From: Colwellia sp. MB3u-45
GTDB taxonomy: Bacteria; Pseudomonadota; Gammaproteobacteria; Enterobacterales; Alteromonadaceae
Assembly: GCF_014077005.1 (NCBI RefSeq)
Contig: NZ_JACGVC010000052.1
Coordinates: forward strand, 18,393 to 82,392
DNA length: 64,000 bases
Direction of reading: 5' to 3'
The stretch's first letter is position 1. Each line of letters begins with the position of its first letter. The position numbers and the translations under genes were made by a program. The notes beneath the pieces were generated by a model, which was not told where the DNA came from, ran no database searches, and worked only from the letters and a program-made list of their open reading frames with translations. Positions 46,725 to 56,431 of the stretch are shown one piece after another.

Positions 46725-47513
46725 CTACTTTACTTTTTTATTGTTTTTAATTGACCAAACAATTAATAGGACACCGGCAATAAAAAACGGAATACTTAAC
46801 ATTTGCCCTGCAGTTAAGGCAATGTCAGCCGCATAGGCCGCTTGTTTTTCTTTCAACATTTCAATAAGAAAGCGAGCAGTAAAAATTAAAACTAAGAAAA
46901 CGCCTAAAATAGCACCGGGTGGTGTTTGGGCTTTTTTCTGTTTATAAAAAATCATCAAAACAAAAAATATCGTTAAATAAGACAAGGCTTCATAAAGTTG
47001 AGCAGGGTGGCGAGCAAGGTTATCAATACGGGCAAAAACTACTGCCCAAGGGACATTACTCGGTGTGCCTAATATTTCAGAGTTAACAAAGTTTGCGCTG
47101 CGAACAAAAAAACCAAACAGCGCGGTACATATCGCGAGTCTGTCGAGTAACCAGAGAAAGTTCATCTGGTTTTTTTTGCTATAAATACCCGCCGCAATAA
47201 TAGCACCTAAACCACCACCATGACTGGCCAAGCCACCTTCCCAAATGGCGATTATTTTCAGTGGGTTAGCAAAGTAATAGCTTGGGTCATAAAAGAAACA
47301 ATGTCCTAAACGGGCACCGACGATAACACCAATAACGATATAGACCAGTAAGTTATCTAGCGCGACTAAATCTTGTTTCTCGGTTTGAAAAATCCACTTC
47401 ATGACTTGTAAGCCAGATAAAATAGCGGTGGCGAATAACACGCCATACCAATGTATAGTCAATGGCCCAATGGAGAAAAATACGGGATCAAAGTCCCAAA
47501 CTAAATGTTGCAA
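46725..47513 (-). CDS. lgt: Prolipoprotein diacylglyceryl transferase, Bacteroidota-like
   Basis: A 262-residue seven-helix inner-membrane enzyme that adds diacylglycerol to lipobox cysteines. GARLGHCFFY, WEGGLASHGGGLG (His98), VRSANFVNSEILGTP and RHPAQLYEALSY are the Lgt landmarks. The GGLASHGG form, the RHPAQLYEA segment and the C-terminal ARFLIEMLKEKQ read like Bacteroidota Lgt rather than the gammaproteobacterial GGMSFHGG form, suggesting transfer. TTG start after AAGGG. A housekeeping lgt is presumably elsewhere. Confidence 0.88.
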   Translation of the reverse strand: MQHLVWDFDPVFFSIGPLTIHWYGVLFATAILSGLQVMKWIFQTEKQDLVALDNLLVYIVIGVIVGARLGHCFFYDPSYYFANPLKIIAIWEGGLASHGGGLGAIIAAGIYSKKNQMNFLWLLDRLAICTALFGFFVRSANFVNSEILGTPSNVPWAVVFARIDNLARHPAQLYEALSYLTIFFVLMIFYKQKKAQTPPGAILGVFLVLIFTARFLIEMLKEKQAAYAADIALTAGQMLSIPFFIAGVLLIVWSIKNNKKVK

Positions 47514-48083
47514 AGCGTAGCCCTTAATGTTGCTTATGTTACTTATGTTGAATGAGTTTAATGTGACTTTAAGTTAAGTCTTCACTTAAACAGCGATATT
47601 CTAGCAAGCTAGTGGTTGCTGTGCTGAATTAATTTCGTTGAAAGCGTTAATCACGTCTATGGGTTGTTCAACTCTGATTAAAACTTGTGCAAACGACTCA
47701 ACAAAAGCCCCCATCATGCCCCAGTATTTTATTGGCCGGTTAAAGGTTATTTTTATATTGTGCTGTTTACTTCGGCCAATTTTTAAAAGTTCATTGCTTT
47801 TGCCTATACTGTTAACTTTCAATAAGAATATTACGCGTTATTTTACAGATGTTTTCACAATAAATATTCTTGTAGTGATGACAATAAGCGGTTTTATTTT
47901 AATCGTGAAGAAAAAGATGATTATATTCATCGCTATCCTATATATATGTAGAATAACTATATGATATTTTAAAGGCTTTAATTAAACATTCGGTTGTTCA
48001 ATGGCCAGTACATGCGGTTGATCAATGGCCAACACATGAAGAATTTTAAGTATATTTAATCAATAATAATGAAGAGTAAAAAC
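47514..48083. other. Intergenic region with possible gene remnant
   Basis: About 570 bases. A minus-strand frame (47601-47822) encodes YWGMMGAFVESFAQVLIRVE and EINSAQQPLAC, which look protein-like but start only at TTG and match nothing I recognise. CAATGGCCARYACATG is repeated near 48000-48037. Confidence 0.4.
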
Positions 48084-49004
48084 ATGAAAAAAGTCTCAAT
48101 GGGTAACTCGAGCATCGAATCTTCTCGTTTTATATACGGCTGCATGCGTATTGCCGGTGACAATAGTGCCAGTGATCGTATTAAAGGAAAAACAGCGATA
48201 ATGGCTGCGCTAGAGGCGGGTTATAATCACTTTGATCATGCTGATATTTACGGAGCTGGTGAAAGCGAAAGTATTTTTGGTGAGCTGTTAGCTGAAAAAC
48301 CACATTTACGTGAGCAAATTATTCTCACCTCTAAAGCCGGTATTCGACCGCGCAATAATGAGCAGGACACTTATGCCCCCACGCGTTATGACTTTAGCCA
48401 GCAATACTTGTTGGCTAGTGTTGAAGGTTCACTTAAACGTTTAAATACCGATCACTTAGATATGTTTTTATTGCATCGCCCAGATTATTTATTTGATGTG
48501 CATGAAGTCGCTGAAACTTTTGCGTTATTAAAAGCCAGTGGCAAAGTTAAGCATTTTGGTGTCAGTAACTTTAAACCGTCGCAAGTTGAATTATTAAAGT
48601 CTGCGTTAGCTATGCCCTTGTTGGTGAATCAAGTTGAAATTAATATTCACAATATTGACACCTTACTTGATGGCACGTTAGATCAATGTCAGCAGCATGG
48701 TATTACACCGATTGCTTGGTGTCCTTTAGGGGGTGTTGCTTACTCGGCTTGGGGAAATACTTTTTCAGGTGAAGATGAACAAAGAATTGAAAACGAATTA
48801 AGCCACCAAAGTGAAAAATATGCTTGCGCGCCTTGGCAAGTTATTCTGGCTTGGTTATTAAAACATCCAGCCAATATTTGCCCCATCATAGGATCAACCA
48901 CACCAGAGCGCATTGTTGCCGCTAAACAAGCTTTAACACTAGATTACTCGCGAGAAGATTGGTATCGCTTATTAGAAGCTAGAAACGGCCAAGCTGTGCC
49001 ATAA
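48084..49004 (+). CDS. Aldo/keto reductase, YdhF-like
   Basis: A 306-residue TIM-barrel NADPH oxidoreductase. Catalytic Asp and Tyr are in FDHADIYGAGES, Lys in LTSKAGI and His in FLLHRPD; HFGVSNFKPSQ follows. It matches E. coli YdhF in order and length. I prefer ATG 48084 (GAAGAG upstream) to ATG 48069. Substrate unknown. It has its own strong terminator. Confidence 0.9.
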   Translation: MKKVSMGNSSIESSRFIYGCMRIAGDNSASDRIKGKTAIMAALEAGYNHFDHADIYGAGESESIFGELLAEKPHLREQIILTSKAGIRPRNNEQDTYAPTRYDFSQQYLLASVEGSLKRLNTDHLDMFLLHRPDYLFDVHEVAETFALLKASGKVKHFGVSNFKPSQVELLKSALAMPLLVNQVEINIHNIDTLLDGTLDQCQQHGITPIAWCPLGGVAYSAWGNTFSGEDEQRIENELSHQSEKYACAPWQVILAWLLKHPANICPIIGSTTPERIVAAKQALTLDYSREDWYRLLEARNGQAVP

Positions 49005-49032
49005 CTATATTGAATCAACAATATATCGCATA

Positions 49033-49065
49033 AAAAAAGCCACTGAAAATGTCAGTGGCTTTTTT
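49033..49065. terminator. Two-way terminator between convergent genes
   Basis: Perfect 14-bp stem AAAAAAGCCACTGA/TCAGTGGCTTTTTT with an AAATG loop. It serves the reductase and the U32 gene. Confidence 0.92.
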
Positions 49066-49100
49066 GTCATTTTAAGACCGGGCAGTCGCGAGTGATTTAG

Positions 49101-51479
49101 TTACAAACCATTATGATATTGAATATTGGTTGACTCAGGCACTAAATTATTCAGCTGTTGTTTTGCTGATGAATGGCTATCTATCGGATTTTTAGACTCG
49201 TCAGTAGGCTTTTTATCAGCTAATAACTCTTCAAACTGGCTGATCAACAACGCTTTATCAGGCGCTTGGCGATCACCGGTACCTATGTTGGTTAAATCAA
49301 TCATAAAACCGTCGAATAAATCAGATAAGTCTTCAATAATTTCCATATTTAAAAACTGATCTTGGTTATAAATACTCGGATAACCGGCTTTTTGTTTATC
49401 AATCGCGAACGACACACCTTTGAGATTAGTGATGGTTGTTGATTTATCACAAGAGAGCATACAGCCATTGTCGATACGTGGTTTTTCACAGCCAACACTT
49501 TGTTGGAAGAAACACTGTCGGCTAGTCATCAACAAAATAGGGTGGTAAATACTGTAAAATAATTTAAAGTTTTCTGGGCGAGCAATATGTTTCATTTGCA
49601 TGGCGTTAATTTCGTTAGAAATAAAGGCACCGCTACAGTCAAAGTCTTCTTTCATCGCTAACAGCGCGTAGGAATTAGTGGTATTTAAGAATGGGCCTGC
49701 TATCCATTTTATGCCTAAAGCATTGGCTTTATAAGCAATGCCAGTATTGTTAGTGACAATTAATAGCGGCTTTACTTGCTCTAAAATAGTTACGGCAGCG
49801 TCATAATCTTTACCAATTAGCACAGCCGGAAACCACGGAATTAAACGTGGATTGTCCTGTAAAAAACCAACATATTTTGTACAGTCACGTTTATAAGCAT
49901 CAGGCAATTTAAAATAAATATCGGCATGGGTAATATGCGCTAACTCAGCATCTGCTTCGTCACAGATCAAAATAGACAATTCATTTTTTGCTTGGCTTTG
50001 AACTTGGCTGCTGAGTTGAGAGGCTACTTTTGGATGATTAACTAATGGCGGCAAGGTCACTTCTGGAATGATATCAACAGCATTATTTAACAAACTGGCG
50101 ATTTGATTTTTCAGCGTGGTTAGCTCTTTAAACGGAATGCTTAAGCCGGTATTTAAGTTGTCACAGTTTAGCTCGGTCAGTAAAAACTCGGCGTTGTTAA
50201 AGCTTTTAAAGCGTTTTTCTATCGTGGCCTTATCAATACTGGCGTTTTCACTGGCGCGTAATAAGCTAGTGGATTGCACAGTGAAGCTATTTTGTTCAAC
50301 AGAGAAGCCGGTAGTGGTTACGCTAACCTCTAAATGTTGTGCTGCTTGACCAGAAAAACGTAGCGATAGTGGTACTTTTTCAATACTTAAATGTTTTATT
50401 TTCTCAACCACTTCTGCTTCAATTTCATTTTTATCAGTTTGTAGGTTTTGCTCAACCTCATGAATTTGTACCACTGAAATCTGTTGCGACTTATCTTGAA
50501 ACTTAGCTGGCGAATGGCTTTGGCTTTCAGTGGCGTTATGTTTATTTATGGCATGAACTTTTGAATTATCACGCGGATTATCAATAAACATTGATTGATT
50601 TAAATCGCCTCTTAAAAAGGCATTAGAAAAATCACGATTAAATACTTTGTAAAGACGTTCGCCATCTTCGGTTAATTCGCCGGTATTGAGGAAGCCATCA
50701 ATTTGTTTACGAAAACTATCAACCACAGTATGTACATAGTTTGCGCCTTTAATACGTCCTTCAATTTTAAACGAATGCACACCAGCGTCGATTAAAGCGG
50801 GCAAATCAAAAAAGGCAGAGTTGTCTTTAATGTTTAATGGGAAATTATGACCTGTGGCTGTGGTTTCATATTCTTCTCGACAAGCTTGACTACAGCGGCC
50901 GCGGTTACCTGAATTGCCAACACTGGCAGAGGTTGAATAACATAAACCTGAAAAGGCCACACAAAGCGAACCATGAACAAATACTTCGCTCAACAGGTTA
51001 TATTCACGACAGACAGCGGTTATGGCGGTAATTTCACGTAAGTTTAATTCTCTTGATAAATTAACCCGCGAAGCACCTAATTTTTTTAGGAACGGAATTT
51101 GTCCGATATTATGAGTGGTTAACTGGGTTGAAGCATGAATGTCTAAGGTCGGGAAATGCTTCTTGATGATATTAAACATGCCGATATCTTGTACGATAAC
51201 GCCGTCTAACGTAGTGTTAACCAGTTTACTGAGTAACTTGGCAATAGACTTAAACTCACGTTCTAAAATAATCACATTTAAGGTTAAAAATATTTGGCAT
51301 TGGTATTGGTGTGCCAAACGTATGATGCCAATCAGTTGTTCAAAGGATATATTAGCGGCGCGATTACGGGCATTTAGGGTATCTAAGCCGCAATATACCG
51401 CGTCGGCACCCGCTATAATGGCCGCTTTAATTGCGTCGACATCTCCACCGGGGGCTAATAATTCTATTTTATGATCCAT
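49101..51479 (-). CDS. Peptidase U32 family protein (RlhA/TrhP-like group)
   Basis: A 792-residue protein. The N-terminal U32 barrel has APGGDVDAIKAAIIAGADAV, FVHGSLCVAFSGLCYS and SGNRGRCSQACR; GVHSFKIEGRIKG follows. Another Cys cluster (CFFQQSVGCEKP, GCMLSCDK) lies near 665-690. The cysteines resemble the iron-sulfur ligands of U32 RNA hydroxylases such as RlhA (23S rRNA) and TrhP (tRNA). A low-complexity linker sits near 310-350. Not a proven peptidase; the RNA-modification role is inferred. Confidence 0.88.
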   Translation of the reverse strand: MDHKIELLAPGGDVDAIKAAIIAGADAVYCGLDTLNARNRAANISFEQLIGIIRLAHQYQCQIFLTLNVIILEREFKSIAKLLSKLVNTTLDGVIVQDIGMFNIIKKHFPTLDIHASTQLTTHNIGQIPFLKKLGASRVNLSRELNLREITAITAVCREYNLLSEVFVHGSLCVAFSGLCYSTSASVGNSGNRGRCSQACREEYETTATGHNFPLNIKDNSAFFDLPALIDAGVHSFKIEGRIKGANYVHTVVDSFRKQIDGFLNTGELTEDGERLYKVFNRDFSNAFLRGDLNQSMFIDNPRDNSKVHAINKHNATESQSHSPAKFQDKSQQISVVQIHEVEQNLQTDKNEIEAEVVEKIKHLSIEKVPLSLRFSGQAAQHLEVSVTTTGFSVEQNSFTVQSTSLLRASENASIDKATIEKRFKSFNNAEFLLTELNCDNLNTGLSIPFKELTTLKNQIASLLNNAVDIIPEVTLPPLVNHPKVASQLSSQVQSQAKNELSILICDEADAELAHITHADIYFKLPDAYKRDCTKYVGFLQDNPRLIPWFPAVLIGKDYDAAVTILEQVKPLLIVTNNTGIAYKANALGIKWIAGPFLNTTNSYALLAMKEDFDCSGAFISNEINAMQMKHIARPENFKLFYSIYHPILLMTSRQCFFQQSVGCEKPRIDNGCMLSCDKSTTITNLKGVSFAIDKQKAGYPSIYNQDQFLNMEIIEDLSDLFDGFMIDLTNIGTGDRQAPDKALLISQFEELLADKKPTDESKNPIDSHSSAKQQLNNLVPESTNIQYHNGL

Positions 51480-51596
51480 TGGTACAACTTATTTTTTTCG
51501 CTAAATTTAAGAGCAGGGATTTTACCCGTATATTTCACCAATGAATACCGTTAAAGTTGCCGTTTATAAATAATGTTAATTCAATAGTTGCGTGTT

Positions 51597-52385
51597 ATGG
51601 CATTACCTATCCTTTATTCATTAAGAAACTGTCCTTATGCAATGCGAGCACGTATTGCTATTTTTAAGTCGCATCAACCGGTTGCGCTGCGTGATCTGGT
51701 ATTAACGGATAAACCTGCCGCGATGATTTTAGCTTCCCCCAAGGCTACCGTGCCTATTTTAGTCTTGGATGAAAACAGCCCGTTTAAGGAGGATAATGCG
51801 CGAGGGAATAAAGCATTAAGCGAAGCAAGTACAAATCGAGCAGAAGATAACCGTGTCGTTATCGATGAAAGCCTAGATATTATGCTATGGGCGCTTAAAA
51901 AATCTGATCCCAACAACTTACTCCATGCTGATAACAGGGGCACTTTACCTATAAAGCCAGACGAAAAAGTAAATACCTTCCCCAACAAGCCCAACGAAAA
52001 GTTAAATGAAATGTTGGCACTCATTACCGAGTTTGATGTTGAATTTAAATTGCGTTTAGAAGCTTATAAATGCGCCAAGCGTTACCACGAAACTAACCTG
52101 AATGAATGCCGAGCCGCATGCGAGCATTATATCCAACTATTGGAGTCACGCTTAATACAGCATGACTATTTATTCTCCGCACAAGAGAGTTTAGCTGACA
52201 TTGCTCTGTTGCCGTTTATTCGTCAATTTGCCCGCATAGAACGCCAGTGGTATTTGCAATCACCGTATCCTAAACTGAAAAATTGGCTGAATCGTTACCT
52301 ACAAAGCCCGATGTTTACCCGAGTAATGGCAAAGCATCCACTGTGGCTTGAGTGTGGTGAAGAGGTTATTTTTGTTGGTAAATAA
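51597..52385 (+). CDS. Glutathione S-transferase-like protein
   Basis: A 262-residue protein with an N-terminal thioredoxin-fold start LYSLRNCPYAMRARIAI (CPYA motif) and a helical C-terminal GST domain (LADIALLPFIRQFARIE). The region about 60-130 is longer and more polar than in usual GSTs. ATG 51597 is used; a TTG three codons earlier has no ribosome site. Substrate unknown. Confidence 0.85.
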   Translation: MALPILYSLRNCPYAMRARIAIFKSHQPVALRDLVLTDKPAAMILASPKATVPILVLDENSPFKEDNARGNKALSEASTNRAEDNRVVIDESLDIMLWALKKSDPNNLLHADNRGTLPIKPDEKVNTFPNKPNEKLNEMLALITEFDVEFKLRLEAYKCAKRYHETNLNECRAACEHYIQLLESRLIQHDYLFSAQESLADIALLPFIRQFARIERQWYLQSPYPKLKNWLNRYLQSPMFTRVMAKHPLWLECGEEVIFVGK

Positions 52386-52555
52386 AGTAGCCGGTAAGCG
52401 AGGGCAGGGAATTATCATGGGTTTAATTTTTTCGCTATTGTATGCCTTATATTAGCTGTCTTATACTAGCGATAAAACAGCTAAAATCACTATAGCCTGA
52501 CATCAAAAATAAGCGGTATGTAGCTTAGTGATCATGATCAAGGCACTGTCAGCAC

Positions 52556-52924
52556 TTATAATAAATAGCTAGAAATTATTTTTGATATTTCTAGCATTGA
52601 GGATTGCCCTGAAAACTCAAATTTCACTTTACCTAGGGCAGAAAAATATATTTCTAGTTCAGAATCAAGATCGAAGGTACCTGATGTTTCAATAGAGTAG
52701 GCAACAATATTTTTGTAAGGTAAAGAGGTGAAATCTTTTTTACTGCCAGTAATACCCTGAACATTAACCGCGATTATTCTCTTATTGGTAAAGACTACAC
52801 CGTCACGCATGGTTTTATATGAGTCAACTATTTGTTCATCATCTAATAGTAGGTTGCTTACTTTTTCAGCATAATCAGTGTCTTGCTTAAGCTTGAAAAA
52901 ACCTTTGTTATTAAAGTCAATCAT
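52556..52924 (-). CDS. Bacterial PH-domain protein
   Basis: A 122-residue single-domain protein: VVFTNKRIIAVNVQGITGSK, then FTSLPYKNIVAYSIETSGTF, the bacterial PH (PF08000-type) pattern. AAGGAT precedes the ATG. Role unknown. Confidence 0.87.
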   Translation of the reverse strand: MIDFNNKGFFKLKQDTDYAEKVSNLLLDDEQIVDSYKTMRDGVVFTNKRIIAVNVQGITGSKKDFTSLPYKNIVAYSIETSGTFDLDSELEIYFSALGKVKFEFSGQSSMLEISKIISSYLL

Positions 52925-53182
52925 CGAAAAATCCTTGTATTGTTGATAGTTAAGCTTTGATCCCTTGTTAGGGGTGCAGGTATAAGTACTCTATTGGGCT
53001 GTTCAGGTAAGCGTTATGTGTTTTTTTGGTCAACTCAGTGCATAAAAGTATGTTGAGTCGATAACCACACTGAACAGTCATGATTTAATCATTACTTAGT
53101 TGTTGTGCTTTTTCAAGATGCAATTTAAGTTGCGATCCCTTTGGGCAAGTCTGAACTTTGAAACCGAACGAGTCTAAGCCTA

Positions 53183-53413
53183 TTAAGACGATGACGTTGA
53201 TTCGATTGCAGGAAAGTCTCTAGCGGCACCATGTTCACACTTTATACAGTTTAGCTGCTGACCTAGCATCGCATGTCGGGTTGCCTTATTGACTACCCAT
53301 GGGCGGTTAATAAAAGGCGGTTGATGACGAACATGTTGGAAGTGGCCACATTCTAGTCTCGCTACCCAATGATTTTCGTCATCAAGATGGTAGTCGATGA
53401 TAGCTTGTAGCAT
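53183..53413 (-). CDS. DUF3565 family protein
   Basis: A 76-residue protein with LECGHFQHVRHQPPF and NRPWVVN, and a second metal-type pair CIKCEHG. These Cys and His residues suggest a bound zinc. Function unknown. Confidence 0.88.
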   Translation of the reverse strand: MLQAIIDYHLDDENHWVARLECGHFQHVRHQPPFINRPWVVNKATRHAMLGQQLNCIKCEHGAARDFPAIESTSSS

Positions 53414-53491
53414 ATTGTTTTTTCCATTGACAATTTTATGGGATAGTTAGCGTGAGTTATGAGTAACCTGTCGTTGCTTATTGCTTATCTG

Positions 53492-53512
53492 TAATAGGTA
53501 ATAGGTAATAGG
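53492..53512. repeat. Three tandem TAATAGG units
   Basis: Exact 7-bp units at 53492-53498, 53499-53505 and 53506-53512, in the gap between the DUF3565 gene and def. Confidence 0.85.
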
Positions 53513-53625
53513 TAATTAACAGCATAAAATCAGTAAGTTAATTTACAAGCCAAAAGTTATGATGAATAAGCAAAGTTACTAGGCGTTAGTTAAGGGGTTT
53601 TATTCATTATTTTTTACTTGGTTAC

Positions 53626-54153
53626 CTAGTTACTTGCCATTGTTGCTCGCCATGTTTGTTCATCAATGGCATCAGCTTCATGGTCGAGTCGTTCAATAAA
53701 AGTAATACCATCAAGATGGTCTAACTCGTGCTGAAAAATACGCGCAAGAAAGTCAGTAAAGGTCTGTTGATGCGGCTTGCCTTGTTCATCGAGATATTGT
53801 ACATAGATACTTTGATGACGACTGACCAAAGCTCGTTTGCCTTTCACACTTAAACAGCCTTCCCAGCCTAATACTTGCTGGGTACTGGCGCTGAGTATTT
53901 CTGGGTTAATGATAACCGCAGGCGCTAATAACGGCGCATCAGGGTAGCGTTCACTGGGCGCAGAACACATGATAAATAAACGCACACTTTTGCCAACTTG
54001 CGGCGCGGCAATACCAACACCATTGGCTTGGGCAACGGTAGCTTTTAGATCTTTAATTAGCTGCTTTATCTCCGCAGTGTGAACATTGGCTATTGGTTTT
54101 GCGATAGCAGATAAAACCGGCTCACCACGTTGTAAAATAGTTAAAGTGCTCAT
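53626..54153 (-). CDS. def: Peptide deformylase
   Basis: A 175-residue metalloenzyme that removes the formyl group from new proteins. Motif I GVGIAAPQ (45-52), motif II EGCLSV (Cys100) and motif III QHELDH (His142, Glu143, His146) are intact. Its ATG overlaps the MFS gene's stop (ATGA). It is not next to fmt, so it is probably an extra paralogue. Confidence 0.94.
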   Translation of the reverse strand: MSTLTILQRGEPVLSAIAKPIANVHTAEIKQLIKDLKATVAQANGVGIAAPQVGKSVRLFIMCSAPSERYPDAPLLAPAVIINPEILSASTQQVLGWEGCLSVKGKRALVSRHQSIYVQYLDEQGKPHQQTFTDFLARIFQHELDHLDGITFIERLDHEADAIDEQTWRATMASN

Positions 54154-55460
54154 GATGATACTTCTCTTTTTTGCTCTGCATTGAGCGCAGTGTCTGTGGC
54201 GGCAGAGGTTTTATTTATTTTTTCACGTTCTTTTTTAAAGTAAAACCAGCTAACAACGAATAAGATAACAATAAAAGGTAAACCGGTTAATACCACCACA
54301 TGCCAACCTGCTTTAAACAATATCCAGCCAGCCATTAATGACGCAATAGCCTGAAAGCCAAAAATAATAAAATCATTAATCGCCTGAACTTTATGACGTT
54401 CGCTAGCTTGATAACTTTGGGGTAATAGCGAGGTACCGGTAAGAAAAAGAAAATTCCAGCCAATGCCCAATAAAATTAATGCCCACCAATAATGCATCAC
54501 TTGTTCACCCGACAAGGCAATAACCGTGACCACCGCATAAATGATTGTGCCTGTGAGCATTAAGTTTTTTAAGCCAATGCGTTTGACTAATAAGGCGGTA
54601 AATAATGATGGAATAAACATGGCGGCAATGTGACTTTGGATCACCCATTTTGTATCGTTTAAACTATGACCATGAAGTTTGTGCATGCTCAGGGGAGTTG
54701 CTGTCATTAGGTAACTCATCAGAGCAAAGCCAATAGCGGCTGACAACATGGCGATAATGAAAATGGGTTGTTTGATTATTTCACTTAAGGGCCTAGCTTC
54801 CCCTTGGTTATCACTCGTTGTTACTTCAGGATTAGTAAAGTTCAACATCAGCAACATAGCCAGTAGAAATAGCCCAGACAAAAATAAGAAAGAACCGGCA
54901 TAGCCGTGTGGTGAGCTTAACCAGTCTTTTGCAGTTACGGCTATTTCAGGCCCTAAAAAAGCAGAAAAAATGCCACTGAGCATTAAAATCGATAATACCG
55001 TTGGCACTTCATTGCTGTTGCTAACACTTTCAATCGCGGCAAAGCGTAATTGTTGGGTAAAAGCGGTGCTAATACCCAGTAAAAAACTGGCTAAAATGAG
55101 TAATTCAAAATGGGCGTTTAAGGCAGCAAACATGGCGACCAGTGTGCCGGAAAAACCTAGTGTGAAGCCAGTAAATGTCGCAAAACGTCGACCTTTATTT
55201 TTAGCTAATAACGCCGCTGGAATAGCGCCACTGGCCACGCCGAGTATCATCATAGTCACCGGTAGGGTAACTAGTGCAGGATCAGCCCCCATGCTAGTGG
55301 CAAGTATACCGCCAATAAAAACAATCACTGGCGATGCGGCCATCACTAAAGGTTGCACTAAAAAAAGTAACCAGACGTTTTTGGGTAGCGTAAACAGCCG
55401 TTGTAAGCCAAAAAAGCTTAAGAGCAATAACGCCAGCGTTATGAAAATATTGATTAGCAT
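54150..55460 (-). CDS. MFS transporter, sugar-efflux-like
   Basis: A 436-residue protein with twelve predicted helices, polar loop at mid-length and charged C-terminus. LLGIGWNFLFLTGTSLLPQSYQ resembles the YwoG/SetA-like or nucleoside-type MFS group. AAGGG precedes the ATG. Overlaps def by four bases, so the two are co-translated. Substrate unknown. Confidence 0.85.
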   Translation of the reverse strand: MLINIFITLALLLLSFFGLQRLFTLPKNVWLLFLVQPLVMAASPVIVFIGGILATSMGADPALVTLPVTMMILGVASGAIPAALLAKNKGRRFATFTGFTLGFSGTLVAMFAALNAHFELLILASFLLGISTAFTQQLRFAAIESVSNSNEVPTVLSILMLSGIFSAFLGPEIAVTAKDWLSSPHGYAGSFLFLSGLFLLAMLLMLNFTNPEVTTSDNQGEARPLSEIIKQPIFIIAMLSAAIGFALMSYLMTATPLSMHKLHGHSLNDTKWVIQSHIAAMFIPSLFTALLVKRIGLKNLMLTGTIIYAVVTVIALSGEQVMHYWWALILLGIGWNFLFLTGTSLLPQSYQASERHKVQAINDFIIFGFQAIASLMAGWILFKAGWHVVVLTGLPFIVILFVVSWFYFKKEREKINKTSAATDTALNAEQKREVSS

Positions 55461-55754
55461 TAACTGCCCTTATAGATGACTGCCGAATTTGGCTAAATAG
55501 TCTGAAGACTATCATACTGAAATTTTAAAGCTTTGGGGGAAATTAGCGATTTTGAAGATAATTAATTCTTTTTAATTATTTATTATCAATCGTTAAATCG
55601 AGTGATAAACTGCGTTTTGAAAATTATTCGTTTGCTTGATAAAGAGTCATAGGATTAATGGCAATAACTCTTTAGCCAAGTACTTTGCAAAAATTAATAA
55701 TAGTAAGTCGAGCCATAAATTAGTCGATTTACTATAAGCCTAGAAAGAGTTGTA

Positions 55755-56360
55755 ATGAAATTTAGCCCGTTAGTTCAAGAACTTATTGATTCATTAAAAT
55801 GTTTACCTGGGGTTGGTGCAAAATCAGCACAACGCATGGCCTTTCATTTACTTGAGCGAAACCGTCATGGCGGTAACAAGCTTTCACAAACCTTGGCTCG
55901 GGCCATGGAAAATATTGGTCATTGCGAACAATGTCGTACATTTACTGAAGAAGCCTTGTGCGATATCTGCCTGAGTCCAAAGCGTAAAATAGCGGCGCAA
56001 TTGTGTATTGTTGAAACGCCAGGTGATGTTATTGCTATTGAACAAACGGGTGAGTTTCAAGGGCTTTATTTTGTTTTAATGGGACATTTATCCCCCCTTG
56101 ATGGTATTGGTCCAGACGATTTAGGTTTAGACGTGTTGGAAAAACAATTGGCGACAGGGCAATTTAGCGAAGTGATCTTGGCGACTAATCCGACTGTGGA
56201 AGGAGAAGCCACCGCGCATTTTATTGCTGAACTGACTCAAACCTACGATGTTAAAATTTCACGTATTGCTCACGGTGTGCCGGTCGGTGGTGAACTAGAA
56301 TATGTTGACGGAAATACCTTGTCACATGCACTGTCAGGTCGTAAAAATTATAGCTTCTAG
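55755..56360 (+). CDS. recR: Recombination protein RecR
   Basis: A 201-residue protein with helix-hairpin-helix ([18 protein letters not shown]), zinc finger (Cys57, 60, 69, 72) and TOPRIM ([19 protein letters not shown]). RecR with RecF/RecO loads RecA at gaps. Usually follows dnaX-ybaB and precedes htpG-adk; here dnaX and ybaB are absent and htpG is displaced by 3.4 kb. Confidence 0.96.
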   Translation: MKFSPLVQELIDSLKCLPGVGAKSAQRMAFHLLERNRHGGNKLSQTLARAMENIGHCEQCRTFTEEALCDICLSPKRKIAAQLCIVETPGDVIAIEQTGEFQGLYFVLMGHLSPLDGIGPDDLGLDVLEKQLATGQFSEVILATNPTVEGEATAHFIAELTQTYDVKISRIAHGVPVGGELEYVDGNTLSHALSGRKNYSF

Positions 56361-56431
56361 TCTTGATAAATCTAAGCCAGGGTTAGCATTTAGCGAGCAC
56401 TTGATAAACATCAGTTTTAGGAGTTATTAGC

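Noticed and set aside
47601..47822. Minus-strand frame ending in EINSAQQPLAC
   Set aside because: Somewhat protein-like but begins only with TTG, has no ribosome site and matches nothing recognised; kept as a possible remnant in the intergenic entry.
47638..47964. Plus-strand frame of 108 codons with hydrophobic stretches
   Set aside because: Overlaps the better minus-strand frame, no ribosome site, hydrophobicity follows AT bias.
54970..55479. 169-codon plus-strand frame opposite the MFS gene
   Set aside because: Antisense shadow of a clear MFS transporter.
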